Part shown: piece after piece, positions 31,270 to 40,980 of the stretch
How positions within the stretch are numbered: the first letter of the stretch is position 1
How the letters are laid out: each line of letters begins with the position of its first letter
DNA from: Metaphire vulgaris
Taxonomy: Eukaryota; Annelida; Clitellata; Crassiclitellata; Megascolecidae
NCBI GenBank assembly: GCA_018105865.1
Contig: CM030872.1
Location: 7,429,016 to 7,493,015 of the forward strand
DNA: 64,000 bases
Direction: 5' to 3'
Notes under the pieces: model-generated
Databases searched by the model: none
What the model was told of the DNA's origin: nothing
What the model saw: the letters and a program-made list of their open reading frames with translations, nothing else
Position numbers and translations under genes: made by a program

Positions 31270-31710
31270 GCTATGCATTGCTTTGGCATTTCCTCTGCAG
31301 TGCGAGCCTTTGTTGCCGGTTGTAAATATATGGTTCGTGACAGCGTTTCGACTGGCCGATTGTTTCCTGTAAGATGGTAATTGTTTTACGGTCGTGTAAT
31401 GCACATCGGATTGTAACTGGTAGAGCACTTTACGTTGCAAGTTGTCTTCAGTTTCATCCGCTCGAGTGTTAAATATGAGTTTATCTTGAAGTTTCTTTCA
31501 AACGTAATGTCATGTAACGTGGCATTTGTATAGCAAATGTGAATTGCTGAGAGCGTTTACTGTAAATAGAACAATTGGATGCAATTAGTTGAATCCTAGG
31601 GATTCTTATATTTCAGAATAGCCTGTCAACTGTATTTTGTACACGTTACACATGTTGAAACCCACGATCTAACTTCTTCTATTTGTTGAAGAGTGTTATC
31701 ATGCACTTAA

Positions 31711-31783
31711 CCCGTTAACTGGGCGCCCCGAGTAACGCTCGTCCATTTTACATTGTGTTACAAATAGTTGCCCAGTTAAGGGG
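31711..31783. mobile_element. Short piggyBac-like MITE with TTAA target
   Basis: Ends CCCGTTAACTGGGCGCC and TTGCCCAGTTAAGGGG with TTAA on each side. Inverted relative to the copy at 2099. Confidence 0.78.
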
Positions 31784-32036
31784 TTAAACAAGAAATTGCC
31801 ACATTATTGAAATTCACATGTAGGCCTATTCAGGGTTATTTCTAGGATTATCACTTTGGGGGTCGGTAAATTATGGGGGTTCCCCTGCCAGAAAAGTGTT
31901 ACAAATAGTTGCCCAGTTAAGGGGTTAAACAGGAAATTGCCACATTATTGAAATTCACATGTAGGCCTATTCAGGTTTATTTCTAGGATTTTCAATTTGG
32001 GGGGTGTCGGTAAATTATGGGGGTTCCCCTGCCAGA
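31755..32036. repeat. 141-bp tandem duplication
   Basis: Unit 1 (from 31755) and unit 2 (from 31896) both begin GTGTTACAAATAGTTGCCCA and run through CACATTATTGAAATTCACAT to TCCCCTGCCAGAAAA with few differences. The duplication spans the end of the TTAA MITE and the start of a hAT-like element, so it arose after both inserted. Confidence 0.9.
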
Positions 32037-32259
32037 AAAGTCTGACAAGCAAAAAAGGTCATCCCATAGTTGAAGTTGGGGGGTCGGTCTCAAATTGTGG
32101 TGTGTTGGGGGATGTTAGGGGGTGTAAAAATGTCCCTGGGCCTATCATATAAACAGCCAAAGTATGGTTGTTGAGTCACAATACTAACTTGCTTTGCTTG
32201 ATAACTTTTTGGAATCCTTCCTCTGATATAGTTTTCATGATTCTGTATTTAGATACATA

Positions 32260-32336
32260 CAGGGTGGCACAAAAAAACCGGACTAGTCACATTTAGGTTT
32301 GCATTTAATATAGTCTGGTTTTTTTGTGCCACCCTG
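32260..32336. mobile_element. 77-bp mariner-like hairpin MITE
   Basis: Nearly perfect inverted repeat: CAGGGTGGCACAAAAAAACC and GGTTTTTTTGTGCCACCCTG with a loop of about 25 bp, flanked by TA on both sides. A transcript through it would fold into a long hairpin. Confidence 0.88.
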
Positions 32337-32339
32337 TAT

Positions 32340-34208
32340 TTGCCCTTATGTCGTGCATTTTGGCCCAGATTAACATTTTTTAATGATTTGGTCATTAAAG
32401 ATCAAATACCTTGAGGTTACTTCCCTCCCAAAAAATGTCTCCTTGTGGTCACGCGTTAAAAGTGTCAAAGTAATATATCCATTGATTCGTTGCATACACT
32501 CTTCTCTTCCATGGAGGGAATTTATGACAGTTCGGGGAGGGGCTTTGTGGAAATTATCCTCTCCTAAATTATTGCAATTTGGGGAGGAATCTAAGATTAG
32601 GGGAGAATTCTCCCTTACCAGTACAGGGGCGTCATTTGGGGAGCAGGGGCGCCGTGGCCCCCAAGGAAATGAAAAAATAATGCATTAAATAACTAAATAA
32701 ATGTCCAAAATTGCCTAAAATTTGCCAAAAAATATTTTAAAAATTATTGCAAGATTGGCCCAAAATTTTGTCAAAAATTGGCCCAAAAATTATCGCACCC
32801 CCAGGAAAATTAAAATGACGCTACTGCTGAGGATTCATCCCCCACCTAGTTTTTTTGCTTGTTGGCGTTTTTCAGGGTTTACCGGGTCCGAGCCTCTACA
32901 TGACAAAACAGGGCTGATCTTTTTTTGCTTGTCGACCTTTTTCGGGATTTCATTGCATTTTCTCCCCTCCCCCCACCACCACCAAGAATTCCTGGAACCG
33001 CCACTGATAGTAACCCTATAAATAATATCATATGTTTGGGAAAATTCAAATCCTAAATGTGTATTATAAACAGTCTAAAGCAGAGCTTCTGAAACATTTT
33101 AGAACCGCGGCCCACTTCAGCGACCCTAATCCTAGCATGTAATATTTTAAAAATGCATTAGGCCACCTGGCGAACGCTAATTGAAAAGAGAATCTTCTGA
33201 GTTTTGAATAAATGGCAAAACAAAAGCTCTGATTCAATTCGGTTGAAAATATGGCAAATATATTGGGCAGAATTATTTATATTTTTGCCAAATAAGAGAA
33301 ATATATATTGAAATTTCTTCGAAATTATCTTTTTAAAATTTGTCAAGAACATACCTTTATTACGCGTATGAAAAATCCTATGAGAATGGCAAAATCGCTT
33401 AACCGCTGTGTAGAGTCCATATATAACACAGAGTCCCTATTGTTATTGGAGTTTCAGAGCAAAATGGGCGAAATACGCTTTTCTTGCGTTAATGCGAAAT
33501 AAGATAAATTCTCATAAGTGCGGGTATTGCCAGTTGTAGTGTGTAGGCCCTATAGGGCTCATCCATATAGTACGTGCTCAAAAAAGCATATTTAAAACCC
33601 GCTCCCCACCGTTTACACACCGTACGTGCGCAAAATCTCCTAAATCCAACGTTCTCCCCCTCAGTGCGTACGTACTACTACGCCTTCTATGCCGATGGAC
33701 CCCATGCTTTCAAGGGCCTGTATTGGCACAAATGCTATTGGCCAACTTGATCAATTGACTACATGGAAGAGAATATTAGTGAGATGAAAATTTAAGTATA
33801 TTCTATACAATTGAAAAAACAAGATATGTCTAATAATAAAAGCCGAGTCCAGTAAATAAATACAGTCGTGTAACAGTTTTTTTATTTCTTTGTTGTAAAC
33901 GCTACGATTTTTATAGGCATATATTTAAAGATACGGTAACGATTTTTTTGTTTTCTTTAAGAGTGAAGAGTGGCCTATCCAAAAATTGGCCCTAAAACTT
34001 TTGATAAAACGGATTTGAAGTTTAGAATAAATTTGTAAAAAATCACCAAATTACAATTTATTAGCTTAGACTAAATATATAGTAGGTCCTGCCAATTTTT
34101 TGCCTGGTCCATTTTGTTACATTTTCATTTGTTTCACCTACTCCGGGCGTCCGGTAGGCGGCGGTGGGCTTATTTTGGAGACAGGGATATGGCAACCCTA
34201 CCCATCCG
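32340..34208. other. Degraded repeats and unassigned DNA
   Basis: Contains a hAT-like right end (CCTGGAACCGCCACTG, about 32990-33005) and a fragment resembling the CAGxGxTTCTxAAAC type (about 33083-33130). I found no exons or intact elements in the rest. Confidence 0.5.
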
Positions 34209-34395
34209 CAGTGGCGGCTCTAGGATTTGGCAAGTGGGGGGGGGGCGTTGGGGTGGCAACTTCTAATCAGGGGGGCCAACCCTTTGTTGTTTAATGTATG
34301 TAGCATTAAGTATATATAGGGTCGCAACTGGAGGGGCCACTGTGGGGCCAGGCACTCAATAGGGGGGCACGGGCCCCCCGGTGGAGCCGCCACTG
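34209..34395. mobile_element. hAT-like MITE, CAGTGGCGGCTC family
   Basis: Ends CAGTGGCGGCTCTAGGATTT and GTGGAGCCGCCACTG, flanked by perfect 8-bp CCCATCCG repeats. Confidence 0.93.
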
Positions 34396-34497
34396 CCCAT
34401 CCGGCCTGTGTCCGACACTGTTCCCGTGGTTTGAAAAGTAGGAGCAGAAGTGGTCGTGATACCATTGAGCAGAAATAGGGGCCTACAGCCTTCAATC

Positions 34498-34662
34498 CAG
34501 TGTTTATTCTAGCCACCTTGACATTGGGGGGGGCGAGTTTTACATGTTTGGGGGATATGGTTTGTCTGCCCAAAAACCTTGACGCAACATATAGATTTTG
34601 GGGGAGGAATTTTCAAACTGGAGGGGGGAAATCCTCCCAAAACAGGCCTAGAATAAACACTC
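34498..34662. mobile_element. hAT-like MITE, CAGTGTTT family
   Basis: Ends CAGTGTTTATTCTAGCC and GGCCTAGAATAAACACTC. Flanks CTTCAATC and CTTCAAAC (7 of 8). Confidence 0.85.
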
Positions 34663-35077
34663 CTTCAAACTAGTTTTGCTATAGTATATAGTAATTGCCA
34701 CTAGTTCCAAAAACAGTGGCTGAGCGAGGGGCAAATGCCCCCGGGCGCCGAGGATGAGGGGTGTCAATGATGTCAGTTGTGGGGAGTGGCAGTGCAGTGG
34801 GGGCCAGAGGGCGGCCTCCCCGGGTGCAAATTTTTTTTTGGGGGAGCGCAAAATAATTGAAATTGACTTTGCTTGTCAGACTTTTTCAGAAGTTAAAGGC
34901 GCAATATGTCTGCTTCGCTCCGGGCGCTGCCTACCATAGCTACGCCTACTGTCACTGTGTCACATCAGTACAGACGCAAATGTTATTTTTCCCGTTTGTG
35001 ACGTGGTACAAACTTTGTTTTAAAAATTTAAAGTGATCGTGAAAGTGCAAATCTGTAGTAGGTTCCATGCCAAGAGT

Positions 35078-35281
35078 CAGTGTTTTATCCAGACTCCAGG
35101 TCTTTGGGGGAAGAGACATTGAAGCCTTTGGGGTGGGATTGACTTGGCTGGAGGGGAAGACACACAGTTCAATGCAAAATTTGTGTAAGTGCTGCATGGG
35201 ATTATTATTTTTGGTGGGGGAATGTTGAGGCTGGGGGCGGGGGCGGGCAATCTCCCCCTAACAGGCCTGTATAAAACACTG
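35078..35281. mobile_element. hAT-like MITE, CAGTGTTT family
   Basis: Ends CAGTGTTTTATCCAGACTCC and GGCCTGTATAAAACACTG. Flanks CCAAGAGT and CCAAAGGT (6 of 8). Confidence 0.8.
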
Positions 35282-35459
35282 CCAAAGGTCTCTCACAAGA
35301 TCAGCGTTCCGCAAACCAGCGGGCCAAGTGTGCCCCGCGAAGGGGTCTTGGTTGGCCCGCGAGATCTTGTCTTAACAGAGTTTTTGACAAATGCTTCTGA
35401 AATGCTTTTTCACGTGCATTCCATAAAAGTAACGTCTGGCAGGTCTGCAATGTGTCTAC

Positions 35460-35631
35460 CAGGGACGTAGCTAGAAATGGGCTTGGGGGCTCAAGCCCCC
35501 CAAGCCTGAAGCTACCCCCAATAAATTCAAGCCCAAATGGCGTTGCTTGCTCAAAAGGAAGAAAGGGGAGTGAATCTCAGGCTTCAGCCCCCTCCAACAT
35601 AAAATCTTGCCCATGCCTGGCTACGCCCCTG
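35460..35631. mobile_element. hAT-like MITE, CAGGGACGTAGC family
   Basis: Ends CAGGGACGTAGCTAG and CTGGCTACGCCCCTG. Flanks GTGTCTAC and GTGTCCAC (7 of 8). Confidence 0.85.
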
Positions 35632-36390
35632 GTGTCCACCACTGGCAGGACGCCTGTTCCAGATTGGGATCAGTCGTGGAATTTGTTCAAAACTGTTGAG
35701 AAAATTTTCAGGGAGGGGATAAGTAGGATGATTGGGACAGAATTGTTGTTCCAAGAGCTCTGGTGTCGTTTTTTGTGCTTCCTTGTAGTCCTTTTTCACT
35801 CTAAAATGTCGGTGTGCGCCCCCATTCCGAAATTCTTGCTGCGCCACTGGTTTCTACACACCTTATTTAAACATTCAGTGTGAGTGTGATAAACACTTGA
35901 AAGATTCTTTAAATGATAATTTTTTGCTGTTTTCTAAAATTCTGGGATTTTGCTTTAAAAAACATGGACAGAACAATAAGGGGGTCGGCCCGTTGTTACG
36001 ACATATTATTTTAGGGGGTCTGAATTTTGTTGCTTCGCGTTACGAAGGGGGTAGAAAAAAGTGGCAAAATCGCGTTACGTCATTTATGGACGACCCCTTA
36101 TCGTCCATAACGCTTTTCTTAAATACAGTTCTATATAAAATGTCGCTCTACAAAACAACGTTTAAAGCCTTTCTGGTTGTAGTTTGATAACTACTTGCGA
36201 TCATACAATAATATCGTAGACAGTTTTAGTTCTGAGTTTCTCCTCGTAGAGCGCTGTGTTTTTTCTAAAAGCAGAAGCGGCAGAAGCTGTCCGTTTGAAT
36301 GTCGCTTTATTACAGACGAATGCTTTTGAATTCTTCGTCGTTCTGTGAGAAAATTAAAACAAAATATCCTTCAGTTAAAACAAAAGCTAA

Positions 36391-36786
36391 GGGGCTGTCC
36401 ATTAATTATGTCAACAATTTTGGGGCAATTTTTGACCCCCTCTCCTTGTCAACAACTGTCAACTTTCACTTACCCCTCCATAATTACGTCAAAAACTGTT
36501 GACCCCCTCCAAGATCAATGACAGGTCCCAATAACAAGGTTATTATTTTTGTGGTAATGACCATTTTTCCTTTTTGCTCATCGAATGTCAAAATGTGGTG
36601 GTGATGACCTTTTTCGATATGCTTTTTTTCATTGTAATAAGTAGTATTCCATGAACTTTCCTATTTTTTGATTATTTGTAAAACGTTAAATTGTTGACGT
36701 CAACTTCTCTTGACCCCCTGTCAACAACTGTCAAACTTTTTCAAACCCCCTCGCCCTAATTTGTTGACGTAATTAATGGACAGCCC
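36391..36786. mobile_element. Harbinger-like MITE (GGGGCTGTCC TIRs)
   Basis: Second long copy of the element at 731-1146, preceded by TAA. The right end (TAATGGACAGCCC) runs straight into an ATT microsatellite, so its target duplication is obscured. Confidence 0.8.
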
Positions 36787-36812
36787 ATTATTATTATTAT
36801 TATTATTATTAA

Positions 36813-36858
<46 letters not shown>
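36787..36858. repeat. ATT microsatellite
   Basis: About 70 bp of ATT adjoining the Harbinger-like element. Confidence 0.95.
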
Positions 36859-36859
<1 letters not shown>

Positions 36860-37134
36860 TGCACGAGTTCAACTAGAAAGAGAACGAAGCTCATAGAAAG
36901 TTGAGTCAAGTTGTTACTCACAACGCAATCTGATTTGAACCACTCAAAACGAGAACCATTGGTTTCAAGTTTGAAAGTCCTATTCAGTTATTATAGACTC
37001 GGCTCCTGGACTAAATTCTGCTTCTCGTCGATTTTAGAACGCATTTTGTGGCATAGAATAATTTATGCTTACAAGAACATTTTTATATCGATAAAAATGT
37101 CCACTCAATTGTCTCCACGTTTTGGGTTATGGGT

Positions 37135-37560
37135 CCGGTGGCAGTTCCAAGAAATTTTGGTGGGGCTGCAATAAATGTCTAGGAAGTTGGTGGGAGATGC
37201 AATGAATTTCTAGGGAGATCCCGCCAATTGTCAAAGGAATTATAGGCTATGTAAACGGTTTAGAAGAAATCTGTAGATTTGATTTATATAAAATATAATG
37301 TCCAGAATTGACAATGTATAGAAGCCATTTTAGTCTGGTTGTACAAAGTCATAGTGCAAAATCGAGTTTTCTATTGCTGGAAGCGATTTTGTCGACGACA
37401 TTGTCTATGGGTATGTCCAATTGTCCATATCTTTGTGCATGGGTATACGTCAAGGCTAATCCGTTTAGAGTTTAGACGATCATCTTCCAATGAAGACGCA
37501 TTTTGGTTGTTCGGTGGGGGTTGGATCCCAGTGTCATCCCCAACGTGTAACCGCCCCTGG
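37135..37560. mobile_element. hAT-like repeat (TTCCAAGAAATTTTGGTGG family)
   Basis: Shares GACAATGTATAGAAGCCATT, TTTAGTCTGGTTGTACAAAG and GACGATCATCTTCCAATGAA with the copy at 50975-51710 and with the inverted copy at about 48800-49155. It carries an uninterrupted GTTTAGACGATC, the site where another element inserted at 51267. Confidence 0.75.
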
Positions 37561-38217
37561 ATGGGTCACGTGACTTATCGGATTCCATGTCAACATCCTA
37601 CCTCTTTCGTGACGTCATAGGCGTTGTTGGTGTGAGAAGATTTTGGATTCTCTTGCGATGAGTTCTCTTTGCCCAACGGTCTATTGCCAAGTTCCATGTT
37701 GTGATATCCCTTGTGAATGCAACAAGTAGGAGCATTTTAAAAGCAAACGACTAGCTAGGTATATTTTTTATACTGTTTATGTTCTAAAAAACAGCGGCTC
37801 CATTAAACGGGCCATAAAATAAGTGCCCTATTGAGTGTTTGCCCCCAGGGGCCCCCTACTGGGACCCTATACTTAATACTACATACCTAACAACAAATGG
37901 TTGACCCCATGATTAGAAGTTGCCACCCCAACTGTCCCCCCCTTGCCAAATCCTGGAGCCGCCACTGCGTTCTAACAATAGAACGTATGAAACAATAGCA
38001 GTTTGAAGCAGTATGTGTGTGTGTGTGTGTGTGTTTAGGGCTGGAAACGATTAAAATGTTTTTGTTCGATTAATCGGAAAAATTTTAATCTTAAAGCTTT
38101 TACCTCGTGATATCCATTGAAGTTTGGTGGAAAATCAGTTGACGAAGACCTACAACATTAAAAACAGGATCGTATTTATGTACACTAACAAGACGGTATT
38201 TGAGAGATCAATCTGGA

Positions 38218-38253
<36 letters not shown>

Positions 38254-38742
38254 AGAGGGAGGGGAGAGAGATTGTCATTCTTTTGCAAATGGATTTGAAG
38301 TACCATTGATTGCAGTGGCGTCGCCAGGAATTTTTGGTTGGGGGGACAAAAGGGGCTGGCGTGTCAGATTCCTTACTACACCCCACCCCACCCTCCACAA
38401 AAACTTTCTCACCGGATTTGCGCGAATCTGGTAGGTGGTCTGGGGCAGGTTGGGGGGCAGTTGCCCCATTTGCCCCCGTGGCGACGCTAATGATTGATTG
38501 ATACCCTTGGGTATTAGAACTGGTGCTATATAAGTGCATCATTATTGCCATTATCCTCCAGTTCCCATATCTCCCTTTCTATTTAAGACTTATCAAACTA
38601 TCAATTGAAACTCTTCATAAACTAAGTAAGCAAGTAAGTAAAATCTCGTGAATTTCTATAGCGCTTTCAAAAGAAACAAAGCAGTACCTCCTTATTCTCA
38701 GGACCAAAATGACTTCGTTTACTAGCGCTGCTTGAACAGAAG

Positions 38743-39862
38743 CAGAGGCGGATCTAGGGGAGGGCAGGAGGGTACACATGTCCCCGAGCGCCGAGGTGAG
38801 GGGCGCCTAAATTGGATATTTGGGTAAGTGAAATGCACAAGAAAGTAGAAGAAACACTTGCGAGGACCTCTTTTTGCTCGTCAGCACCAGTGTTGCGCGG
38901 TAACGAAGTAAAAGTAACGCGTTACAATACTTAAGTATAATTCTGAGTACTTCGTACTGTAACGAAGTACACAACTTACCCAGTACTTTTTACTTGTAAC
39001 GAAGTAAGTTTTTATTCAAATATTAGTACTTTATTCAAATTATGCCTTTCACGTTTCGTTACAAGTAAAATTTGTCATCGCCAAATTTCGATACATTTAC
39101 TGGAGTATCTGTTTAATTATTCACAACTTCCCGTGTTTAGTCGTACAGGGTTGACAATGACCTACAAACGTACACGAATGACTGACAGATTGTTTGAAAA
39201 CTTGATCTTTCTTAGACCTACATGCAATCACAGAGCCGCAGTTAGAGCAGTCGGCGCCCGGGGCAAGGTATAAATTCTGCGCCCAGAAATTCCGGTGATA
39301 GCCTTTTTACTTATCAACATTATTTTCACGCCGGAGGAAAGTGGTATGAAAAATTAAGGACTTAGTGTGCAAATTGCGCCTTCGAGGATGGCGCCAGGGA
39401 CAGCTTGCCTCTGCCCCCCCTACGGCTTTGTGAAACCAACATTTGTACTAATGCAGTTAATGGTGTAAATATGTACGTGTTGACTGTTGAGGCTTCTGCA
39501 TGTTGCTTAAAAGTAGTACTACAAATGTGATTTAGCATGATAATGGGAGTTGTTGATGATTCCGTCTGTCATTTTTACTTTTTACTTAAAAAGTAACTTT
39601 TTGAGGAGTACTTTTTACTTTTACTTGAGTAACTATTTTTATAGGTACTTTTACTTTTACTTAAGTAAAAAAATGACATAATACTTGTACTTTTTACTTG
39701 AGTACTCAAACTCAGTACTTCGCCACAACACTGGTCAGCACTATATGAAGACAGAGTTGAGGGGCGCCGAAAACGATGTGAGGACCTTTTTTGCTTGTCA
39801 GTTGTTAGGGGCGCCAACGTACACTTTGTCCCCGGGCGCCGAATACCCTAGATCCGCCTCTG
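38743..39862. mobile_element. hAT-like element (CAGAGGCGGATC family) hosting a second element
   Basis: Ends CAGAGGCGGATCTAGGGG and CCTAGATCCGCCTCTG, with perfect 8-bp AACAGAAG repeats. The 846-bp element at 38888 sits inside it. Without that insert it would be about 266 bp, close to its relative at 29767. Confidence 0.92.
38888..39733. mobile_element. hAT-like element nested in another hAT-like element
   Basis: Ends CAGTGTTGCGCGGTAACGAA and TACTTCGCCACAACACTG, flanked by perfect 8-bp GTCAGCAC repeats. Both ends carry GTAACGAAGTA/TACTTTTTACTT subterminal repeats. No intact ORF, so it is probably an internal-deletion derivative. A GCGCCCGGGG block near 39253 may be a third-level insertion. Confidence 0.92.
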
Positions 39863-39981
39863 AACAGAAGTACTTTCAGAACACGCAAACCTAGTTTTGA
39901 TTTGACAATTTAATCAAAATAAATGAGCTGGCAACCAATTCTAGGTGTTTAATAAGTAGAGTAAGGATGCGTGAATTACGT

Positions 39982-40343
39982 AAAGTAGAACTTCGTTATA
40001 ACGTACTTAGCGGGTCTGTAAAATTTAGTACGTACAGTGTTTAATCTAGACTCCTGGACTCCGGGGGGGAACTGAAAAAGCCGGGGGAATGACAAAGCCG
40101 GGGGAAATTCTGCTAGAGGCCGCTGTTAGTCCATGTAGTATTCCAAAATTTCCGGGAGGGAAAAAGGGCAATTTCCCCTCCCGGAAACGGCCTAGATTAA
40201 ACACTGAGTACGTAATAGCCTAATCCGAGGTACGTTATATCGAATACCATCCAATACGTGGTGCATCACACGGGACCGTATATTGAGGTACGTAATAACA
40301 GAGTATACGTTATAACCGAGTCCGTTATAACGAAGTTCTACTG
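39982..40343. mobile_element. Tigger/pogo-like MITE, family B, hosting a hAT-like MITE
   Basis: Family B sequence begins at AAGTAGAACTTCGTTATAAC and resumes after 40214 to end CGAAGTTCTACTG, then TA. The 172-bp hAT-like MITE at 40035 splits it. Its right end is only about 15 bp from the stop codon of the seven-exon gene, so it probably forms that gene's 3' UTR. Confidence 0.9.
40035..40206. mobile_element. hAT-like MITE, CAGTGTTT family, nested in a Tigger-like MITE
   Basis: TIRs CAGTGTTTAATCTAG and CTAGATTAAACACTG, with perfect 8-bp AGTACGTA repeats. The host sequence across the junction (TTAGTACGTTATATCC in other copies) shows the target. Confidence 0.95.
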
Positions 40344-40358
40344 TAGCGGCGAATCTCG

Positions 40359-40533
40359 CTACCTCGATCCTCTCGATCGGTTTCTGTCGCAGACGACAAT
40401 GCATAGAGTTATCAACCATAGAATGAAGAAGAGACCGCCTGCGCTCGCTGCCATGGCAACGACGAACGTCACGCTGACGCATTGATCTCCGTCGTAGAAA
40501 TTGCTCATGACGTCACCGACAGATCTGCCACAA
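40359..40533 (-). CDS. Membrane protein gene exon 7: last Cys pair, transmembrane helix, stop
   Basis: Acceptor ATTATTCCAG, starts by completing the AA|T codon. It encodes CGRSVGDVMSNFYDGDQCVS, then a hydrophobic run (TFVVAMAASAGGLFFILWLI and TLCIVVC), then DRNRSRGSR and TAG. The basic stretch after the helix is a stop-transfer signal and sets the N-out orientation. Confidence 0.8.
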
Positions 40534-40536
40534 CTG

Positions 40537-40575
<39 letters not shown>

Positions 40576-40919
40576 CAATACGGCTACTACTACTGCAGCT
40601 ACTACTACTACTTCTTTTGCTGTACCACTACACCACCACTACTACTGACTACTACTACTACTGACTACTGGCTGCTGACTGCTGCTGCACTGCTGCCACT
40701 GCCACCACTGCCACCACCACTGCCACCACCACTTGTCACCACCACTGTTAGGGCTGCTGCCAACGTACAACTTTGTCCCTGGGCGCCCACCACCACCACC
40801 ACTACTCCACCACCACCACTGAACAGACCACCACTGTACTTGATACAGACCACACCACCAAACCTACTTTACTACTACTACTTTGACTACTACTACTTTA
40901 ATCAAAAATAATAATGAAG

Positions 40920-40980
<61 letters not shown>

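Noticed and set aside
36911..37174. 87-residue open frame
   Set aside because: It runs into a dispersed hAT-like repeat at its end and shows no recognisable protein motif or splice context.
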